Of a stretch of DNA of 64,000 nucleotides, positions 53,896 to 61,898 are shown one piece after another. The stretch comes from an uncultured Allobosea sp. (lineage in GTDB: Bacteria; Pseudomonadota; Alphaproteobacteria; Rhizobiales; Beijerinckiaceae). Position 1 is the first letter of the stretch, and every line of letters starts with the position of its first letter. Location of the stretch: assembly GCF_945957345.1 (NCBI RefSeq), contig NZ_CAMFKW010000024.1, positions 1 to 64,000 of the forward strand. The letters are read 5' to 3'. The notes under the pieces are model-generated. The model did no database searches and was not told the DNA's origin. It worked only from the letters and a program-made list of their open reading frames with translations. The translations under genes and the position numbers were made by a program.

Positions 53896-55434
53896 ATGAC
53901 AAAGCTGTCGCGACGTCAATTCGGCATGGCCAGCCTCGCGCTGGCGGGCGCGTCCCTGGCGGGAGCGTTGCCGGCCTCCGCCCAGCAGCTCAAGGGCGGG
54001 AGGCTGCGCGTCGCCGTGCTGAGCGAGCTGGCGAATTACGATCCGCAGCAGCTCTCGACGGTGAATTTCCACGTCATCAAGAACCTCTATGACAGCCTGA
54101 TCGAATACACGCCGGAAGGGAAGCCGGAGCCGAGCCTGGCGACTGAATGGACGATCGCGCCCGACAAGACCTCGGTGACGCTGAAGCTGCGCAGTGGCGT
54201 GACCTTCCATAGCGGCACGCCGTTCAAATCGGATTCCGTGCTGGCAACCCTGCAGAAGGGCGCCGATCCCAAGCGCGGCAAGAACGTGTTCGCGACGATG
54301 TCGATCGTCAAGGACTGGTCTGCGCCGGACGATGCGACGGTGACGATCAACTTCAAGGCGCCGGTGCCGGAGCGGCAGATCCTCGACCTGCTGCAGTTCC
54401 TGCTGCCGATCGATCCCAAGGGCATCGACACCGTCGAGACCGTGCCGGCCGGCACGGGCGCATATACGCTGGTCAACCGCGCGGTTGGTCAGAGCCTGAC
54501 ACTCAAGGCCAATCCGAAATACTGGCGCGAGAAGCAGCCGATCGCGCAGGATCTCGTCTTCACGGTGTTCAGCGAGGACGCCTCGGCGAGCGCGGCGTTG
54601 GAATCGGGCGCGGTCGACATCGTCTATAACGGCTCGTCGCGCAGCGCGGTCCGGCTCAAGAATGCCGGCTTCCAGGTCTTCGCCGGACCCGGGCCGCTGG
54701 TGCAGGTCTTCCGCATCAACTCGACGCGCGGACCGTTCCGCAACAAGGCGTTCCGGCAGGCCTTCAACTTCCTGATGGACCGGGCGAGCATCCTGCGCGT
54801 CGGCTATGCCGGCATGGGCAAGGTCGTGGCACTGCCCTGGGCGCCGGCGAGCCCGGCCTATGACGAGAGCTACACCAAGACCTATGCCTATGATCTCGAT
54901 AAGGCGAAGAAGCTGATCGCGGATTCCGGCCTCTCCGCCGACGAGATGAAGAACTGGAAGTTGCTGGTCAACGGCAGCGACGAGCCGTCCGTCGCGATCA
55001 GCCAGATCGTGCAGGGCTCGCTGCAGAAGGTCGGCATCCCCATCGAGCTCGACATGCGGCAGGGCGCGGAATACGTCACTGCGCTGCTCGGCGGCGATTT
55101 CGCGGCAACCTTCGGCGCCGTCGGCAATGTCCAGAAATTCCCGTCGCGCGTCGCCACCAACTCGATCTACCGCACCTCGGGCAACCCAATCCTGAAGGAC
55201 CCGCATCCGCATCCCGACTATGTCGCGGCGATCGCCAGGGTCGATAGCGCCTCGGGCGGAGTGGCCGAGGTCAAGGCGGCCTATGACAATCTCAACAAGG
55301 TCATGGTCGCAGAGGCCTTCGGCATCCCCACCAATTCCTACGATGTCGGCCTGATCGTCGCCTCCGACAAGGTTGGCGGCGTGACGCTCGATATCGACAA
55401 CCTCTTCGTCGCCCGCACCATCGGCTTCAAATGA
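53896..55434 (+). CDS. Peptide/dipeptide ABC transporter substrate-binding protein 2
   Basis: 512 residues. Twin-arginine signal (LSRRQFGMASLALAGASLAG), then the family 5 receptor fold: GGRLRVAVLSELANYDPQ, TLKLRSGVTFHSGTPF, AGTGAYTLVNRAVGQ. AAGGGGA lies before the ATG at 53896. Follows the M81 gene by 32 bases, so receptor and peptidase are co-transcribed. Confidence 0.92.
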   Translation: MTKLSRRQFGMASLALAGASLAGALPASAQQLKGGRLRVAVLSELANYDPQQLSTVNFHVIKNLYDSLIEYTPEGKPEPSLATEWTIAPDKTSVTLKLRSGVTFHSGTPFKSDSVLATLQKGADPKRGKNVFATMSIVKDWSAPDDATVTINFKAPVPERQILDLLQFLLPIDPKGIDTVETVPAGTGAYTLVNRAVGQSLTLKANPKYWREKQPIAQDLVFTVFSEDASASAALESGAVDIVYNGSSRSAVRLKNAGFQVFAGPGPLVQVFRINSTRGPFRNKAFRQAFNFLMDRASILRVGYAGMGKVVALPWAPASPAYDESYTKTYAYDLDKAKKLIADSGLSADEMKNWKLLVNGSDEPSVAISQIVQGSLQKVGIPIELDMRQGAEYVTALLGGDFAATFGAVGNVQKFPSRVATNSIYRTSGNPILKDPHPHPDYVAAIARVDSASGGVAEVKAAYDNLNKVMVAEAFGIPTNSYDVGLIVASDKVGGVTLDIDNLFVARTIGFK

Positions 55435-55474
55435 CGCTGCGTGGCGAGGCCGGGCGCCAGCACGGCGGCCGGCG

Positions 55475-56353
55475 ATGACGGAGACGCTTGCCCGGCTGAA
55501 AGGCCTGCTGGGCCGGCTGCTGGCCCGGCGCGGTGCGGCCCTGGGGCTCGGCTTCCTCGCGCTGGTGGCGCTTGCGGCGGCTTTCGCAACCGTGCTGCCC
55601 TTCGATCCGCTCTCGCAGAGCGTCGCCGCCTCGTTGCTGCCGCCCTCGGCCGAGAACTGGTTCGGCACCGACGAGCTCGGCCGCGATATCCTGGCCCGTG
55701 TCATCTACGGCGCGCGGACCTCGCTGCTGACGGCGGTCGGCGCGGTCGTGATCGCGGCGCTCGTCGGCGTGCCGATCGGGCTTGCCGCCGGCTTCTATGG
55801 CGACTGGCGCGATTCCCTGCTGATGCGCTGCATCGACGTGTTGCTCGCGCTGCCGAACATCCTGTTCGCGATGGCGCTGATCGCCGTGCTCGGCCGCAGC
55901 CAGGGGGCGGCGCTGATCGCGGTCGGCATTGCCGGCATTCCGGGCTTCGCGCGCATCGCGCGGGCGCAGGTCATGGCCCTGCGCCAGCTCGATTTCGTCA
56001 CGGCCGTGCGCGGCTTTGGCGGCAGCCCCGGCTACATCATGTTTCGAACGATCCTGCCCAACGCCTTGAGCCCGTTGGTGGTTCAAGCGATCGTGCTGGC
56101 CTCGATCGCGATCCTGCTGGAGGCGGCGCTGGCCTTCTTGGGGGTCGGCGTGCCGCCGCCGACGCCAAGCTGGGGCGAGATGCTGCGCACCGGCAAATCC
56201 TATCTCTACGAGGCGCCGACCTATGCGGTGCTGCCCGGAATCGTGCTGACGCTGACGATCCTCTCGCTCGACACGATCGGCCGGGCGCTGACCGCGATCC
56301 TCGACCGCGACGAGACCGATGCCAGCGGCGAGACGATCGGGGGCCGGCGATGA
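55475..56353 (+). CDS. Dipeptide-type ABC transporter permease (DppC family) 2
   Basis: 292 residues. ENWFGTDELGRDILARVIYGA is the DppC mark; the coupling loop reads LRQLDFVTAVRGFGGSPGY. The order DppC then DppB is the reverse of the first system. Its stop overlaps the next start by 4 bases. Confidence 0.92.
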   Translation: MTETLARLKGLLGRLLARRGAALGLGFLALVALAAAFATVLPFDPLSQSVAASLLPPSAENWFGTDELGRDILARVIYGARTSLLTAVGAVVIAALVGVPIGLAAGFYGDWRDSLLMRCIDVLLALPNILFAMALIAVLGRSQGAALIAVGIAGIPGFARIARAQVMALRQLDFVTAVRGFGGSPGYIMFRTILPNALSPLVVQAIVLASIAILLEAALAFLGVGVPPPTPSWGEMLRTGKSYLYEAPTYAVLPGIVLTLTILSLDTIGRALTAILDRDETDASGETIGGRR

Positions 56354-57297
56354 CGGCCTATGTCCTGCGCCGCCTGTTTCAGATGCTGCCGGTGCTGCTC
56401 GTCGCCTCCTTCGCGATCTTCGCGATGATCTATGCGGTGCCCGGCGGGCCGGTCGCGGTGATCGTCGGCGAGAATGCCGGGCCGGAGGAGATCGCGGCCG
56501 CGATCCAGCGCTACGGGCTCGACCGGCCGATGGTGGTGCAATACGCGGACTGGCTCGGGCGGGCCATGACGGGCGATTTTGGGCTCTCGCTGCACAGCCG
56601 CCAGCCGGTGTTGCAACTGATCGGCGAGCGTTTGCCGGCGACGCTGCAACTGGCGTTCGCGGCGATCATCGTCGCGCTCGTCATCGGTATTCCCGTCGCG
56701 ATTGCGAGCGCGGTCAAGCCAAATTCCTGGCTCGACCGGTTGCTCAGCGGCTGGAGCGCCTTGGCGCTGGGGGTGCCGACCTTCTGGCTCGGCATCCTCT
56801 TGATCCTGCTCTTCGCGGTGGAATTGCGCTGGCTGCCATCGGCCTCGCGCCACGTCCCGCTCTGGGAGTCGCCGCTCGATGCGCTGCGCAGCCTGGCGCT
56901 GCCAGCGATCACGCTCGGGACCTATGTCTCCGGCATTCTGGCGCGCTTCCTGCGGGCCTCGCTCATCGGCGAGGCGCGAGCCGATTACGTCCGCACCGCG
57001 CGCGCCAAGGGCGTGCCGGAGAACCGCATCGTCGGCCTGCACATCATGCGCAATGCGCTCCTGCCCTTCGTCACCGTCGTCGGTTTGATGATGGCGAATT
57101 TCATCGGCGGGGCCGTGGTGACCGAGGCGGTCTTCACCTATCCGGGACTCGGGCGCCTGCTGATCCAGGCGATCAGCACCCGTGACTACCCGCTGCTCCA
57201 GGGCTGCATCCTGGTGATCCTCGTCGCTTACATGCTGATCAACCTCACGGTCGACATGCTCTACGCCTGGATCGACCCGCGGATCGAATACCGATGA
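56350..57297 (+). CDS. Dipeptide-type ABC transporter permease (DppB family) 2
   Basis: 315 residues from an ATG at 56350. MTAYVLRRLFQMLPVLLVAS and YAVPGGPVAVIVGENAGPE are typical of DppB; coupling loop EARADYVRTARAKGVPENRIV. No ATPase gene follows; the next gene is a convergent regulator 5 bases away. Confidence 0.92.
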   Translation: MTAYVLRRLFQMLPVLLVASFAIFAMIYAVPGGPVAVIVGENAGPEEIAAAIQRYGLDRPMVVQYADWLGRAMTGDFGLSLHSRQPVLQLIGERLPATLQLAFAAIIVALVIGIPVAIASAVKPNSWLDRLLSGWSALALGVPTFWLGILLILLFAVELRWLPSASRHVPLWESPLDALRSLALPAITLGTYVSGILARFLRASLIGEARADYVRTARAKGVPENRIVGLHIMRNALLPFVTVVGLMMANFIGGAVVTEAVFTYPGLGRLLIQAISTRDYPLLQGCILVILVAYMLINLTVDMLYAWIDPRIEYR

Positions 57298-57302
57298 GCG
57301 CC

Positions 57303-58094
57303 CTAGCGCAGATCGGCGGTCGGGCGCGAGCCGAGATGGGTCGAGATACCGGCCGCGACCTCGCGCAGCCGCGTGCCGACCTTGGCGGCAAGCGAATGCG
57401 GCATCCGCATCAAGGGCGCCGAGACGCTGAGCGCCGCGACGGGGTAGCCGTCCTCGTCGAGGATCGGCACGCCGACGCACATGGCTCCGTCCTCGTTCTC
57501 GCCCATCTCGGTGGCATAGCCGGTGCGGGCGACCTGCCGAAGCTGCCTCTCGATCTCCTCGCGTTCCAGCAGCGTGCGTCCGGTGCGCTCGGTGAGCGGC
57601 AGGTCGAGCTGCCTTTGCCGCTCCGCCTCGGGCAGGAAGGCGAGGATCGCCTTGCCGAGCGCGGTCGAATGCATCGGGTGGCTCTCGCCGATACGGGCCT
57701 GCATGCGCAGCGAGCGGTTGGCCTCAATCAGGTCGATATAGACGACGGTGCCGTTGCCCTTCACGGCGAGGTTCACGGTCTCGTTGAACTCCTGCATCAG
57801 CTCGATCATGGCCGGACGGGCGAGTTCGCGGACCTTGCTGACGCTGGCATCGGCGCGGGCGATGGCGCGCAGTTGCGGCCCGAGATTGTAGCGATCCGTC
57901 GCTCGGTTGTGATCGAGGAAGCCGGCGGCAGTCAGCGTCTGCAGATAGCGGAAGGTCGTCGTCTTCGGGATTCGCAATTCCTTGCTGACGGCGGTGAGCG
58001 CGATCTCGTGGCCGTGGCGCGCGACCAGCTCCAGCACCTTCAGCGCCTTCATCACCGGCTGCACGACATAGGGGTTGTCGGTTTTCCTGGGCAT
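57303..58094 (-). CDS. IclR family transcriptional regulator
   Basis: 263 residues: N-terminal winged helix-turn-helix (about 18-75, LTAVSKELRIPKTTTFRYLQT), then the IclR effector-binding GAF-like domain (about 90-255, with SLRMQARIGESHPMHSTALGKAILAF). The ATG at 58094 was chosen; the frame is open to 58298. It ends 5 bases from the convergent permease gene and is divergent from the aminotransferase. It is the only regulator in the island and the best candidate to bind the shared operator. Confidence 0.92.
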   Translation of the reverse strand: MPRKTDNPYVVQPVMKALKVLELVARHGHEIALTAVSKELRIPKTTTFRYLQTLTAAGFLDHNRATDRYNLGPQLRAIARADASVSKVRELARPAMIELMQEFNETVNLAVKGNGTVVYIDLIEANRSLRMQARIGESHPMHSTALGKAILAFLPEAERQRQLDLPLTERTGRTLLEREEIERQLRQVARTGYATEMGENEDGAMCVGVPILDEDGYPVAALSVSAPLMRMPHSLAAKVGTRLREVAAGISTHLGSRPTADLR

Positions 58095-58167
58095 TGCCGC
58101 TCCGCTGGTCGGGCCTTCTTGAGAGCCAGAATGACCAAGGCAAACGAATTCCGCAAGGCGAAACCCC

Positions 58168-58186
58168 TGTTCCTTTACGCGGAGCG
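58168..58186. promoter_or_regulatory. Weaker operator-like site between the regulator and aminotransferase genes
   Basis: TGTTCC-TTTACGC-GGAGCG: the left half matches the island operator, the right half 4 of 6. No TTGACR -35 at the 8-bp distance. Possibly an autoregulatory site. Confidence 0.4.
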
Positions 58187-58228
58187 AACGGTCTGGTCTG
58201 GTCGAACGCAACAGCAGGAGGCAACGCA

Positions 58229-59545
58229 GTGACAGGCAATAGCAGCCAGCAGGCGGGAGCCCTGCGCTTCGACGAATCTGCCCGGCAGATCGCGGCAAAT
58301 GCGCGTTTCATCGCAGGCGGCGTGAACAGCAATTTCCGGCTGGGCATGCAGCCCGGGCCGCTCGTCTTCGAGCGCGGCGAGGGCGCCTATCTGATCGATG
58401 CCGATGGCAACCGGATCATCGATTATTACTGCGGCATGGGCGCGACGGTGCTCGGCCATACGCCCGCGCCGGTGATCGAAGCGGTGAAGCGTCAGGCCGA
58501 GAAGGGCATCCTCTTCGCCGGCCAGATGCCGGTCGAGGCGGAAGCCGCGCAACTGATCTGCGAGCGCATCCCCTCGGCGGAGCGCCTGCGTTTCGGCTCG
58601 TCGGGCTCGGAGGTGGCACAAGCGGCGATGCGATTGGCGCGCGCCGCAACGGGCAAGCGCACCATCGTCAAGTTCGAGGGGCATTATCACGGCTGGTTCG
58701 ACAACATCCTGTGGTCGACCGCTCCGGGACTGAACGCGGCGGGGCCGGAAGAGGCGCCGACGCCGGTGATCGGCAGCAAGGGCCAGGACCCGGAAGCGGG
58801 CGAGGGGCTCTCGATCCTTGGCTGGAACGATCTCGCAGCGCTCGAAGCGCGGCTCGCCAAGGGCGATGTCGCGGCCGTGCTGATGGAGCCGGCGATGTGC
58901 AACCAGGGCGCCATCGCGCCCGCGCCGGGCTATCTGGAAGGCGCGCTCGCCGCCTGCCGCAAGCATGGCGCGATCCTGATCTTCGACGAGGTCATCACCG
59001 GCTTTCGGCTCGGGCGGGGCGGGGCGCAGGAGCGCTTTGGCGTTACGCCCGATCTCACCCTGATGGCGAAGGCGATCGCCAACGGCTTCCCGGTCGCGGC
59101 GATCGCGGGCCGGGCCGACCTGCTCGACCTCTTCGCCGACGGCGTGCTGCATGGCGGCACCTTCAACGCCCAGCCGGTCGCGATGGCGGCGCTTGTCGCG
59201 ACCCAGAAGGCGCTGACGCCGGAGCATTACGAGCGCAGTTCGGCCCAGGGCCAGCGCCTGCAGGACGGTATTCGCACCATCCTGAAGGAAACGGGCATCA
59301 AGGCACAGGTCGTGGGCTTCCCGCTGATGTTCCACGTCGCCTTCGGGCTCGACGTACCGGCGCGGAACTACCGGGAGGTCGCGCGCGCGGACAAGGCCGC
59401 CTATAGCCGCTTCGCCCATGAACTGCTCAAGCGCGGCGTGCGCGTGCTGGAGCGCGGTGCGTGGTTCGTGTCGTCGGAGCACGATGCGGCGGTGGTCGAT
59501 GCGACGTTTGCCGCGGTGCGGGACGCGGCGCGGGCGGTGGCTTAG
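58229..59545 (+). CDS. Class III PLP aminotransferase (glutamate-1-semialdehyde aminomutase-like)
   Basis: 438 residues from a GTG at 58229 with AGGAGG 7 bases upstream. Signatures: RFIAGGVNSNFRLG, GSSGSEVAQAAMRLARAATG, IFDEVITGFRLGRGG, and the Schiff-base Lys in TLMAKAIANGFPVAAIAG. Not the heme-pathway enzyme by context; relatives transaminate beta-amino acids or omega-amino compounds. Divergent from the IclR gene. Confidence 0.9.
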   Translation: MTGNSSQQAGALRFDESARQIAANARFIAGGVNSNFRLGMQPGPLVFERGEGAYLIDADGNRIIDYYCGMGATVLGHTPAPVIEAVKRQAEKGILFAGQMPVEAEAAQLICERIPSAERLRFGSSGSEVAQAAMRLARAATGKRTIVKFEGHYHGWFDNILWSTAPGLNAAGPEEAPTPVIGSKGQDPEAGEGLSILGWNDLAALEARLAKGDVAAVLMEPAMCNQGAIAPAPGYLEGALAACRKHGAILIFDEVITGFRLGRGGAQERFGVTPDLTLMAKAIANGFPVAAIAGRADLLDLFADGVLHGGTFNAQPVAMAALVATQKALTPEHYERSSAQGQRLQDGIRTILKETGIKAQVVGFPLMFHVAFGLDVPARNYREVARADKAAYSRFAHELLKRGVRVLERGAWFVSSEHDAAVVDATFAAVRDAARAVA

Positions 59546-59578
59546 ACGCTCGCTCGCCGGTTTCGAGCTTCTTCCTTT

Positions 59579-59619
59579 GTCATTCCGGGTTCGCGCCTAT
59601 GGCGCGCCCCGGAATGACA
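59579..59619. repeat. Dispersed palindromic repeat, family B, copy 3 (short)
   Basis: GTCATTCCGGG and CCCCGGAATGAC around a small GCGC-rich hairpin, 41 bases in all. Confidence 0.8.
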
Positions 59620-59697
59620 AGGCTGGTCGTCATGCGCTCCACTCCTGCATGCAGCATGCGCGCTGCCATTGACCGCGCCGCGCGCCGTACCGGATAG

Positions 59698-59718
59698 TTC
59701 GCTCCGAGAGGGAGCGAA
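59698..59718 (+). other. Hairpin covering the ribosome site of the CoA-transferase gene
   Basis: TTCGCTCC / GGAGCGAA, 8-bp stem with a 5-base loop, 5 bases before the ATG. The GGGAG ribosome site is in the right arm. Confidence 0.6.
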
Positions 59719-59723
59719 GATCG

Positions 59724-60917
59724 ATGCCGCAGCCGAGACCGTCCACCGCGCTTGCCGGGCTTAAGGTGCTGGACCTGACGCGGGTGCGGGCCGGGCCGAC
59801 CTGCGTGCGCGTCTTCGCCGATTTCGGGGCCGACGTGATCAAGGTCGAGAGCCCGCCGGGGTTCGATCCCAACGAGAACATGAGCGGGCCGCGCCTCGGC
59901 TACGACATGCAGAACCTCCACCGCAACAAGCGCTCGCTGGCGATCAACCTCAAGACACCAGAGGGCAAGGCGATCCTGATGAAGCTCGTCGACGAGGCTG
60001 ATCTCGTCGTCGAGAATTTCCGGCCCGACGTGAAGGAGCGGCTCGGCCTCGATTTCGAGACGCTGCATGCGCGCAATCCGCGCCTGATCCTGGTCTCGAT
60101 CTCCGGCTTCGGCCAGTCCGGCCCCTACCGGACGCGCGCGGGCTTCGACCAGATCGCGCAGGGCATGGGCGGGATGATGGCGGTGACCGGGCTGCCGGGG
60201 CAGGGGCCGGTGCGGGCCGGGATCGCGCTCGCCGATTCCTCGGCCGGGCTCTATGGCGCGGTCGGCGCGTTGGTCGCGCTGCAGGAGCGGGCGGTTTCGG
60301 GGCGGGGGCAGTGGGTGCAGACCTCGCTGCTCGAAGCCCAGATCGCGATGATGGATTTCCAGGCCGCGCGCTATCTCGTCGAGGGCTCGGTACCGCCGCA
60401 GGCCGGCAACGATCATCCCTATCATACGCCGATGGGCGTCTACCGAACGCGCGACGGGGCGATCAATCTCGGCGTCGGCGGCGAGGAGCAGTGGCGCTCG
60501 TTCTGCCGCGCGATCGGGCGGCCGGAATGGGGCACGGATGCGCGCTATGACAACAAGGAAAAGCGCTTCGCCCGCCGTCCGGAACTGCGCGATATGATCG
60601 AGGAGATTTTCGCGGCTGCCGACAGCGCGCATTGGCTGGAGGCAATGGAGCGCAACAGCGTCCCGGCCGGGCCGATCTATGCGGTCGACGAGATGTTCGA
60701 GGACCCGCAGGTGCGCCATCTTGGTATCGCCAAGCCTTTGAGCCATCCCGAGCTCGGCGATATCCGCCTGATCGGCCAGCCGGTGACGCTGTCGCGCACG
60801 CCTGCCGATGTCGCGACGCCGACGCCTGCGGCCGGCGCGCATAACGACGAGATCCTGGCAGATCTCGGCTATGACGAAGCCGGGCTCGTGCGCTTGCGGG
60901 CCGAAGGCGTGATCTGA
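59724..60917 (+). CDS. Family III CoA-transferase (CaiB/BaiF)
   Basis: 397 residues. Signatures: LKVLDLTRVRAGPTCVRVFADFGADVIKVE, NLHRNKRSLAINLKTPEGKA, VENFRPDVKERLG (with the catalytic Asp of the family). It moves CoA between carboxylic acids. Followed after 12 bases by a crotonase gene, so an acid is probably activated and then hydrated. Confidence 0.92.
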   Translation: MPQPRPSTALAGLKVLDLTRVRAGPTCVRVFADFGADVIKVESPPGFDPNENMSGPRLGYDMQNLHRNKRSLAINLKTPEGKAILMKLVDEADLVVENFRPDVKERLGLDFETLHARNPRLILVSISGFGQSGPYRTRAGFDQIAQGMGGMMAVTGLPGQGPVRAGIALADSSAGLYGAVGALVALQERAVSGRGQWVQTSLLEAQIAMMDFQAARYLVEGSVPPQAGNDHPYHTPMGVYRTRDGAINLGVGGEEQWRSFCRAIGRPEWGTDARYDNKEKRFARRPELRDMIEEIFAAADSAHWLEAMERNSVPAGPIYAVDEMFEDPQVRHLGIAKPLSHPELGDIRLIGQPVTLSRTPADVATPTPAAGAHNDEILADLGYDEAGLVRLRAEGVI

Positions 60918-60929
60918 CGGAGAGCCTGC

Positions 60930-61712
60930 GTGAACGACGAAATCCTGTATGCGGTCGAGGGCGGGGTCGGCACGATCACGCTCAACCGGCCCCAGGCGCG
61001 CAACGCGCTGACCTTCGCCATGTACGAGCGCATCGCCGATATCTGCCGCGACCCCGCCGCGCATGGCGATCCGCGCGTCATCGTCATGACCGGGGCTGGC
61101 GACAAGGCCTTCGCGGCCGGCACCGACATCGCGCAGTTCCGCTCGTTCTCCAGCGCCGAGGATGCGCTCGCCTATGAGGAGCGGATCGAGACTGTGATCC
61201 AGACGATCGAGAGCTGTCCGATCCCGACGATCGCCGCGATCTCCGGGGCCTTCACCGGCGGCGGGGCTGCGATCGGGCTCGCCTGCGACCTGCGTATCGC
61301 GACCACGAGCGCGCGTTTCGGCTTCCCGATCGCACGCACGCTCGGCAACTGTCTGTCGATGGAGAACTACGGGCGGCTCTACGCCATTCTCGGCCCGGCG
61401 CGGGTCAAGGATATCGTGTTCACCGCCCGGCTGGTCGAGGCAGAGGAGGGCGCACGGATCGGGCTCTATAACGAGCTGGTGCCGGATCACGAGGCGCTGA
61501 TGCGCCGCGCCCGCGAGCTGGCGGAGATCATCGCCGGCCATGCGCCGTTGACGATGCGCGCGACCAAGGAGGCGATGCGCCGCCTGACCGCTGCGACCGC
61601 CGCAGGCATCGACGGCCATGATCTCGTGACGCTCTGCTACACCAGCGCCGATTTTCGCGAAGGCATGGAAGCCTTCCTCGGCAAGCGGATGCCGAACTGG
61701 AAGGGGCGGTAG
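60930..61712 (+). CDS. Enoyl-CoA hydratase/isomerase family protein
   Basis: 260 residues from a GTG at 60930 with GGAGAG upstream. Crotonase oxyanion-hole blocks AAGTDIAQFRSF and ISGAFTGGGAAIGLACDLRIA. The usual catalytic Glu positions are close to MENYGRLYAILG and AEEGARIGLYN. It should act on the acyl-CoA made by the upstream CoA-transferase; reaction not assignable. Confidence 0.9.
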   Translation: MNDEILYAVEGGVGTITLNRPQARNALTFAMYERIADICRDPAAHGDPRVIVMTGAGDKAFAAGTDIAQFRSFSSAEDALAYEERIETVIQTIESCPIPTIAAISGAFTGGGAAIGLACDLRIATTSARFGFPIARTLGNCLSMENYGRLYAILGPARVKDIVFTARLVEAEEGARIGLYNELVPDHEALMRRARELAEIIAGHAPLTMRATKEAMRRLTAATAAGIDGHDLVTLCYTSADFREGMEAFLGKRMPNWKGR

Positions 61713-61741
61713 CGCTCCCCGGTTTTCCACCGGAACCACGT

Positions 61742-61771
61742 CGTCATCCCGGGGCTTGCCCCGGGATGACG
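61742..61771. repeat. Dispersed palindromic repeat, family B, copy 4 (minimal)
   Basis: CGTCATCCCGGGG-CTTG-CCCCGGGATGACG, nearly perfect. It may also serve as terminator of the CoA-transferase/crotonase operon. Confidence 0.82.
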
Positions 61772-61787
61772 GCGATTTTGCTTTGCG

Positions 61788-61881
61788 CGTCATGCTCGCC
61801 CTCGTGGCGAGCATCCACGTCTTGAGCACAGCTCTTTGAAGAGCGAAGACGTGGATGGTCGGGACGAGCCCGACCATGACG
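61788..61881 (+). repeat. Dispersed cloverleaf repeat, family A, copy 4
   Basis: Same elements as the copies at 24768 and 29895, with a longer AGCTCTTTGAAGAGC inner loop. Immediately next to a family B repeat, between convergent genes. Confidence 0.87.
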
Positions 61882-61898
61882 ACAACGTGGCGATAGCC

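Noticed and set aside
59698-59718. Dyad upstream of the CoA-transferase as another copy of the island operator
   Set aside because: Half-site TTCGCTCC and spacing differ from TGTTYC-N7-GRAACR.
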